Assembly (NCBI RefSeq): GCF_017744155.1
Contig: NZ_JAGHQT010000008.1
Coordinates: forward strand, 1 to 64,000
Length of the DNA: 64,000 bases
Source: Endozoicomonas sp. G2_1
GTDB lineage: Bacteria > Pseudomonadota > Gammaproteobacteria > Enterobacterales > Alteromonadaceae
Direction of reading: 5' to 3'
Position 1 is the first letter of the stretch, and each line of letters opens with the position of its first letter. This document shows, piece after piece, positions 59,485 through 64,000 of the stretch. The translations under genes were made by a program, and so were the position numbers. The notes beneath the pieces are model-generated. The model ran no database searches, had not been told where the DNA came from, and saw only the letters and a program-made list of their open reading frames with translations.

Positions 59485-60837
59485 GTGATAAAAGGACTAT
59501 TAATGTTTGTAGGCGTTAGCCTACTTATCAACACCTCCCAAGCTGAAACGCAAAATCACGCCGAATTTCTCGAATTCTACCCAGATTGTGGTTTTGAGAT
59601 TGTTGATACTGTAAAGCACTCAGGAATGATTCGAAGCGATTTTACAAAAAGTCCGAAGTTTTACATATCCGAAAAAATGAAAAAACTTCACCAAGATATT
59701 CTATCGAAAGCAGAGAAAAATGGTATTCACTTTCTCGTTGTAAAAAGCAGAAAACTATCACCGGCTTACGACGAATCAATGCGGTTTAATGTGACTGTCG
59801 AATATTTAAAAACTTGCAGTGATCCTCACAAACGCGGTGGAAAGGCAGCTAAGTTTGACGCCCTAGGGCAAAAGCTTGCAACATTTGGACAAATCAAAGT
59901 AGGAAAAAACAAAACTATCACTTTCGATCTTCCTCACTCAATTGTTCGCACTGAACTTAGCGACAATTTTACGGTCTCGCTTGACGGTGGATTATATGGA
60001 ATTAAACTAGGCACGACGATAGACGAGGTAGTCAAGACTTTCGGTACACCTTCATTTTGGTCAAGCAATCAAGAAGGTATGGAAATCGTTGCATACGGTA
60101 GACGTCACTGGTTAACATTTGAAAATAGCGTATTGATCGCCGCTAAATTTGGTACAAGTATTTTCGACGTAGAGTTGATGAACCATTTAGACTTTGACGA
60201 ACGATTTGATGATCGCAAATGGAAAGTAGAAAACTCAGTACAGCGTGATGATGCCCTACCCAATACTGATAAAAGTTCAATTCCCATGTTTAACAATCAG
60301 TCTCAGTCTCTACTCCTTGATACTGAAGTTATGCTAGAAAACAGGCAAGAAGAAAAAAATCGCAGAGTTATTGGATTTGAATTGAAAACCAATCACGCAA
60401 ATTCATTTTCTTTCGATAATACTCAATTATCTCAATCAAACAATCAAGATTACCTCTTTAAAACCCTATCTAGCATAGGAGAATCTGCCGAAATTGACGT
60501 GAAACCATTACTTCAATCTGTTCTGGGTAAAACGCCAAAGAAAAATGGACAGCAGTTTTTACTCATAGATGGGAATACCTTAGTAAAAGCCTCAGCGAAT
60601 TCTGTGACAAAAATTTTGCTTTCTTCAGGTTATGTCGATGGGGCTTCCCCAACCTGGCATTTTGGTCCATTTTACGCAGGTCAATCTTTGGATGACGCAC
60701 TAGCTGTTGCAGGAGATAGTGCATTACATATGTTAGATGTCATTGAAATTGAACACAACCGATTCACCATGAAACTGTTCGCCTCTGAAGAAGCAAACGG
60801 CGTACAAATATATGCAATGGAAGTTTCAATTTATTAA
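59485..60837 (+). CDS. Secreted protein of unknown function inside the yjbQ split
   Basis: 450 residues, GTG start with GGAG 7 bases upstream. A signal peptide (LLMFVGVSLLINTSQA, cleavage likely after QAE) sends it to the periplasm. Not recognised overall. Around residue 170 a GGLYGIKLGTTIDEVVKTFG segment looks like a BamE/SmpA-type or copper-amine-oxidase-like N-terminal repeat, and a similar FGPFYAGQSLDDALAVAGD occurs near residue 395, so there may be two related small domains. It has only two or three cysteines. The gene sits in the DNA that separates the two yjbQ pieces, which points to arrival by insertion. Confidence 0.75.
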   Translation: MIKGLLMFVGVSLLINTSQAETQNHAEFLEFYPDCGFEIVDTVKHSGMIRSDFTKSPKFYISEKMKKLHQDILSKAEKNGIHFLVVKSRKLSPAYDESMRFNVTVEYLKTCSDPHKRGGKAAKFDALGQKLATFGQIKVGKNKTITFDLPHSIVRTELSDNFTVSLDGGLYGIKLGTTIDEVVKTFGTPSFWSSNQEGMEIVAYGRRHWLTFENSVLIAAKFGTSIFDVELMNHLDFDERFDDRKWKVENSVQRDDALPNTDKSSIPMFNNQSQSLLLDTEVMLENRQEEKNRRVIGFELKTNHANSFSFDNTQLSQSNNQDYLFKTLSSIGESAEIDVKPLLQSVLGKTPKKNGQQFLLIDGNTLVKASANSVTKILLSSGYVDGASPTWHFGPFYAGQSLDDALAVAGDSALHMLDVIEIEHNRFTMKLFASEEANGVQIYAMEVSIY

Positions 60838-60980
60838 TTTTAACAAAGTCACTACTCAAGGCTACGTTGTGCTTTTAACATAGCCTTTCCCTTTTGTTCG
60901 AGGCATGCCATATAGCGTCGAATTGATAGTAGAAATGCTTTAAATTGCTTGTTTTCAATCTACTAGTGAGTACTAACCAG

Positions 60981-61133
60981 ATACCATCTCAAATCAAAAC
61001 CAGTACCTTAGGTTCAAGTATTAGTATTCCAATCACCAAAGGCTGTCTTAACTTGGGTACCTGGCAAGGGATTTATTTGGGAGAACATCGAGATTACGGC
61101 TGCAGTCGCACTCTGATCGCGACCATTCAAGGG
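60981..61133 (+). pseudogene. yjbQ: yjbQ, 3' fragment (disrupted)
   Basis: Fifty-one codons that match the C-terminal half of YjbQ: IPSQIKTSTLGSSISIPI, LNLGTWQGIYLGEHRDYG and CSRTLIATIQG. The frame runs from a TTG at 60945 to 61223, but the ends are not YjbQ-like: the native stop after the ATIQG segment appears to be lost. About 13-15 codons of the middle of the gene (the usual EGxDDM region) are missing between the two fragments. With 58875-59105 it shows a single gene broken by an insertion and small deletion. Confidence 0.88.
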
Positions 61134-61215
61134 CAAAAACGAAAAACTCACTGCATCTGTAAAAGGTCGATAACAGCTAGTCATAGTCGAAAGAGCTTAT
61201 TTTATTGGTTAGAAA

Positions 61216-61695
61216 TTATTTGACCTGACAGTTATTAAAAAATTGTTGAATGTTCAAACAAACTGTCTCTATTTCTTCTTCTAGGTAAGTATCGTCATCT
61301 TCAACTAGGTCATGTCTAATTCTGACGAATTTTGCGTCAGATACTTCTTGAGTTAACTTTACAAAATAGGGATCACCACTCCCCTCAAGGCAACTACCAA
61401 CTGGCAAATATCCCATTCCCACAACAGCTACACCAGGATAATACTCGAACAACTCATCTATCATATCCTGAGGAGTTTTCCATTTTAACATCACGCCCAT
61501 CTCTGATTCGTCATACTGCTCACTTAAAAACAAATAACTTCCGATAAGTTTAAAGTCTGTTATTAATTTTACAAACCATGATGGCAATATCATCTCGCCT
61601 AACTTATTTGTTAATAAATCGACGTCATCTTGTGATGCTTGTACTCCGCTTAAACTATTTATGAACTGCTGAGACAACTTGATATTATTATTCAT
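61216..61695 (-). CDS. SMI1/KNR4 (SUKH) family protein
   Basis: 159 residues from the ATG at 61695 (a GTG at 61701 is possible). The SUKH fold signature is seen: an early LPSWFVKLITDF helix, a YPGVAVVGMGYLPVGSCLEGSGDPYFV core, whose ending G-x-G-D-P-Y-F is typical, and an acidic tail. SUKH proteins are often immunity proteins of polymorphic toxins, but no toxin gene is beside it. Read leftward against the yjbQ remnant, which it overlaps by a few bases of out-of-frame tail. Confidence 0.78.
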   Translation of the reverse strand: MNNNIKLSQQFINSLSGVQASQDDVDLLTNKLGEMILPSWFVKLITDFKLIGSYLFLSEQYDESEMGVMLKWKTPQDMIDELFEYYPGVAVVGMGYLPVGSCLEGSGDPYFVKLTQEVSDAKFVRIRHDLVEDDDTYLEEEIETVCLNIQQFFNNCQVK

Positions 61696-61889
61696 CGGCA
61701 CTTTTCGCTTAAGGTTAAACGATATAGATTAGCAGAAACGATCTTCACCTCAATACCTTTACTAGTTCGTTATACGTTTTGAGGTGGAGCTAATTGTTTT
61801 CTAACTTAGGCGAACTAAGCGCATATAGCCCTTGTTATTAATGCGGCTACATACAAAACGCGCTAGCATAGTAAGGTCGACTAGCTCAG

Positions 61890-63035
61890 CTAGTTAGTAA
61901 GCATTTGTACTCTGCGGGTGATATTACAAAGTAGTTCATAAGGAATGGTACCGGCGTGCTCGGCAATTTCTTCAACAGGTAAGCCTTGACCCCAAAGGGT
62001 GGCGACATCACCGAGTTGATCATTGGCGTTTGGTCCTAAATCAACGGTGATCATATCCATTGAAACTCGGCCCACTAATGGCACTCGGCGGCCATTTAAC
62101 AACACTGGCGTGCCGTTGCCCGCGTGACGTGGATAACCGTCGCCATAACCGATGGCAATTACACCAATATGGGTATCTTGTTGCGCCTGCCACGCCGCGC
62201 CATAACCAACGGTTTCCCCCGCTTTCACCTGACGGATGGCAATCACACTGGCTTTTAAGGTCATCACAGGTTTAATAGCTAATTCGGTGGCATTTTGCTT
62301 GAGCATAGGTGACACACCGTAAAGCATTAAGCCCGGCCTTAACCATTGATAATGACTGTTAGGCCACGCGCAAATACCTGCCGAGTTTGCCATGCTGCGC
62401 TCTTCAGCAAGGCCAGCGGTCAGCTGATCAAATTGAGCAATTTGCTCGCCGCTAAATTGGTTGTCGGTATCATCGGCACAGCCCATATGGCTCATCAAGA
62501 CAATCGGTTTTTGCACGTTTGGCTGCGCGCTCAAGGTTTGATAAAAATGCTGAAATTGCTCGGGTGCGATACCCAAGCGATGCATACCGGTATCAATTTT
62601 GAGCCATACCTTTAATGGCTCATCGAGCTTGGCCTGACAAATCGCATCGAGCTGAGCTTGGTTGTGTACTATGGTTTGTAGGTTGTTAACCGCGAGAATA
62701 TTAATTTCTTCAGGGGCAAAAAAGCCTTCGAGCAAAACAATCGGTTTAGTGACACCTTCAGCGCGCAAACTAAGTGCCTCATCAATACGAGCAACGCCAA
62801 AGGCATCCGCCTGTGGCAGTGCTTTAGCTATGGTTGCCATACCATGGCCGTAACCATTGGCCTTGAGTACCGCCAACACTTTTGAATGTGGCGCGAGTTT
62901 TTTTATGGTGGCAAAGTTGCTATTGAGTGCATCTCGGTCGATAACCGCAGTCGCAGTTGTGACTTTAGTCTCACACTCAGGCTCAGCAGATAAACTCGTT
63001 GCATTATCTGACTTGACGATAGCAGTCACGGTCAT
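61890..63035 (-). CDS. alr: Alanine racemase
   Basis: 381 residues. PLP lysine in VLAVLKANGYGHGM, the second-base tyrosine in GETVGYGAAWQ, and GYGDGYPRHAGNGTPV, GRVSMDMITVDLG are all family signatures. It makes D-alanine for peptidoglycan. The N-terminus carries about 25 extra residues before the TATAVIDRDALNSNF start; no later ATG occurs before that point, so the extension may be real. It lies 3 bases after the dnaB stop codon and is co-transcribed. Confidence 0.95.
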   Translation of the reverse strand: MTVTAIVKSDNATSLSAEPECETKVTTATAVIDRDALNSNFATIKKLAPHSKVLAVLKANGYGHGMATIAKALPQADAFGVARIDEALSLRAEGVTKPIVLLEGFFAPEEINILAVNNLQTIVHNQAQLDAICQAKLDEPLKVWLKIDTGMHRLGIAPEQFQHFYQTLSAQPNVQKPIVLMSHMGCADDTDNQFSGEQIAQFDQLTAGLAEERSMANSAGICAWPNSHYQWLRPGLMLYGVSPMLKQNATELAIKPVMTLKASVIAIRQVKAGETVGYGAAWQAQQDTHIGVIAIGYGDGYPRHAGNGTPVLLNGRRVPLVGRVSMDMITVDLGPNANDQLGDVATLWGQGLPVEEIAEHAGTIPYELLCNITRRVQMLTN

Positions 63036-63038
63036 GGC

Positions 63039-64000
63039 TTAATCTTCTTCCAAGACATGCGGACCTGCGTAGTTATCAAAGCGCGAGAATTGACCTTGGA
63101 ACGTCAACGGCACTCGACCAATAGGGCCGTTACGCTGTTTACCAATAATGATTTCAGCCATGCCTTTAAATTCAGAATTATCGTGATAAACCTCATCGCG
63201 ATAAATAAACATAATCAAATCAGCATCTTGCTCAATCGAGCCCGATTCCCTCAAGTCTGAGTTTACTGGGCGTTTGTCAGCGCGTTGCTCCAAGCTACGG
63301 TTAAGCTGAGAAAGGGCAACCACCGGCACTTCTAACTCTTTCGCCAAAGCTTTTAACGAGCGGGAAATTTCTGCAATTTCCAAGGTTCGGTTATCGGCAA
63401 ATTGCGGCGCCCGCATCAATTGCAAGTAATCGACCATAATCAAACTTAAGCCGCCGTGATCACGGGCAATACGACGAGCGCGCGAGCGCACTTCCGTTGG
63501 CGTTAAGCCAGCGGCATCGTCGATAAACATTTTGCCCTTTTCAATCAACAAGCCCATGGTTGACGAAAGTCTTGCCCAATCTTCGTCGCCTAGTTGTCCG
63601 GTACGAATTTTAGTTTGGTCAATGCGGCCTAATGACGCCAACATCCTCATCATAATCTGCTCTGAAGGCATCTCAAGACTGAAAATAAGCGCAGGCTTAT
63701 CTGCGGTCATGGCCGCGTTTTCAGCGAGGTTCATGGCGAAGGTGGTTTTACCCATTGAAGGACGTGCCGCGACAATAATTAAGTCGGACGGCTGCAAGCC
63801 CGCGGTCATTTTGTCGAGATCGGCAAAACCAGTGGAAACACCTGTAACACCATCGTGTGGCTGCTGATAGAGCTTTTCGATGCGATCTACGGTTTTTTCC
63901 AACACAGAGTGGATATTTTCCGGCCCTTCCGATTTATTAGCACGGGCTTCAGCAATTTGGAAAACCTTAGTTTCGGCAAAATCGAGTAGGTCAGCACTGG
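63039..64000 (-). CDS. dnaB: Replicative DNA helicase DnaB (3' part, runs off the right edge)
   Basis: The frame is open from 63039 to the right edge, so the N-terminal part of the gene is outside the window; the TTG at 63905 is an internal leucine codon, not a start. Walker A is AARPSMGKTTFAMN, Walker B IMVDYLQLM, with the DnaB motifs LSQLNRSLEQRADKRP and DLRESGSIEQDADLIMF and the final RFDNYAGP. The linker helix (ADLLDFAETKVFQIAE) is in the last bases of the window. It unwinds DNA at the fork as a hexamer. alr follows directly. Confidence 0.97.
   Translation of the reverse strand, partial: SADLLDFAETKVFQIAEARANKSEGPENIHSVLEKTVDRIEKLYQQPHDGVTGVSTGFADLDKMTAGLQPSDLIIVAARPSMGKTTFAMNLAENAAMTADKPALIFSLEMPSEQIMMRMLASLGRIDQTKIRTGQLGDEDWARLSSTMGLLIEKGKMFIDDAAGLTPTEVRSRARRIARDHGGLSLIMVDYLQLMRAPQFADNRTLEIAEISRSLKALAKELEVPVVALSQLNRSLEQRADKRPVNSDLRESGSIEQDADLIMFIYRDEVYHDNSEFKGMAEIIIGKQRNGPIGRVPLTFQGQFSRFDNYAGPHVLEED

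Noticed and set aside
59485-61695. Secreted protein plus SUKH gene as a toxin-immunity pair
   Set aside because: The genes are convergent, separated by the yjbQ remnant, and the secreted protein shows no toxin domain.
63039-63905. A short DnaB-like gene starting at 63905
   Set aside because: The frame continues without a stop to the right edge and codes for conserved DnaB linker residues, so it is a partial dnaB.

Overview
The window is a chromosomal segment of a marine gammaproteobacterium of the Alteromonadales, most like Colwelliaceae (Colwellia/Thalassotalea). That placement is an inference from gene content and an AT-leaning composition: an ArcA regulator beside a stand-alone Hpt protein, gltB-gltD, FolE2, a dimeric dUTPase, AbgT, MipA/DUF3019 with a two-component pair, and a large photolyase island. 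No rRNA, tRNA, CRISPR array, intact IS element or prophage was seen.

Layout. 1-8.8 kb: an RND efflux pump pair read leftward, then a TerB-like protein, a CvfB-type S1 protein, a duplicated DsbA/HCCA-isomerase-like protein and RsmC. 8.9-13.1 kb: a sensor kinase, ArcA, a convergent Hpt protein and FolE2. 13.7-19.6 kb: glutamate synthase gltB-gltD. 19.8-31.9 kb: mostly housekeeping genes (diguanylate cyclase, dUTPase, DUF2726, an orphan pilin, mtnN, a CbiB/AmpE-like protein, a TRIC-family channel, RraB-like, two envelope proteins, tyrS, an M23 peptidase and anmK). 32.0-33.1 kb: a MITE-like inverted-repeat element and two tandem, nearly identical small-protein genes, each followed by a hairpin terminator.

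33.2-42.3 kb is a photoprotection island: CRY-DASH, a second cryptochrome/photolyase, DUF2256, an iron-sulfur (6-4)-type photolyase, DUF6435, flavin reductase, DUF6482, a HAD hydrolase, a TIGR02450 Trp-rich protein, and an oppositely read DUF3429-DCC-SDR operon. Four of its upstream regions carry the same promoter-like pattern, GATC (or AATC), 17 bases, CGTA. This resembles what I recall of ECF11 (RpoE/ChrR, singlet-oxygen) promoters and suggests one light/singlet-oxygen regulon. It is the most interesting signal in the window.

42.4-46 kb: MipA/OmpV, DUF3019 (with a seven-copy 18-base in-frame repeat) and an OmpR/EnvZ-type two-component pair. 46-48.3 kb: a GFA protein, an AbgT transporter and an unlisted 47-residue ORF with a strong ribosome binding site. 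48.4-51.2 kb: an arsenic operon arsR-arsC-arsH-acr3 behind a 19-base inverted repeat. 51.2-53.3 kb: Ogt, an MBL hydrolase and a UspA protein. 53.5-58.1 kb: a nitric-oxide module, norR divergent from a small membrane protein, nnrS and hmp, with a sigma-54 site and two NorR-type half-palindromes between them. 58.1-61.9 kb: FetB-like permease, then yjbQ split into two fragments about 1.9 kb apart by a segment carrying a secreted protein of unknown function, with a SUKH/SMI1-like gene alongside. 61.9-64 kb: alr and the 3' part of dnaB, which runs off the right edge.
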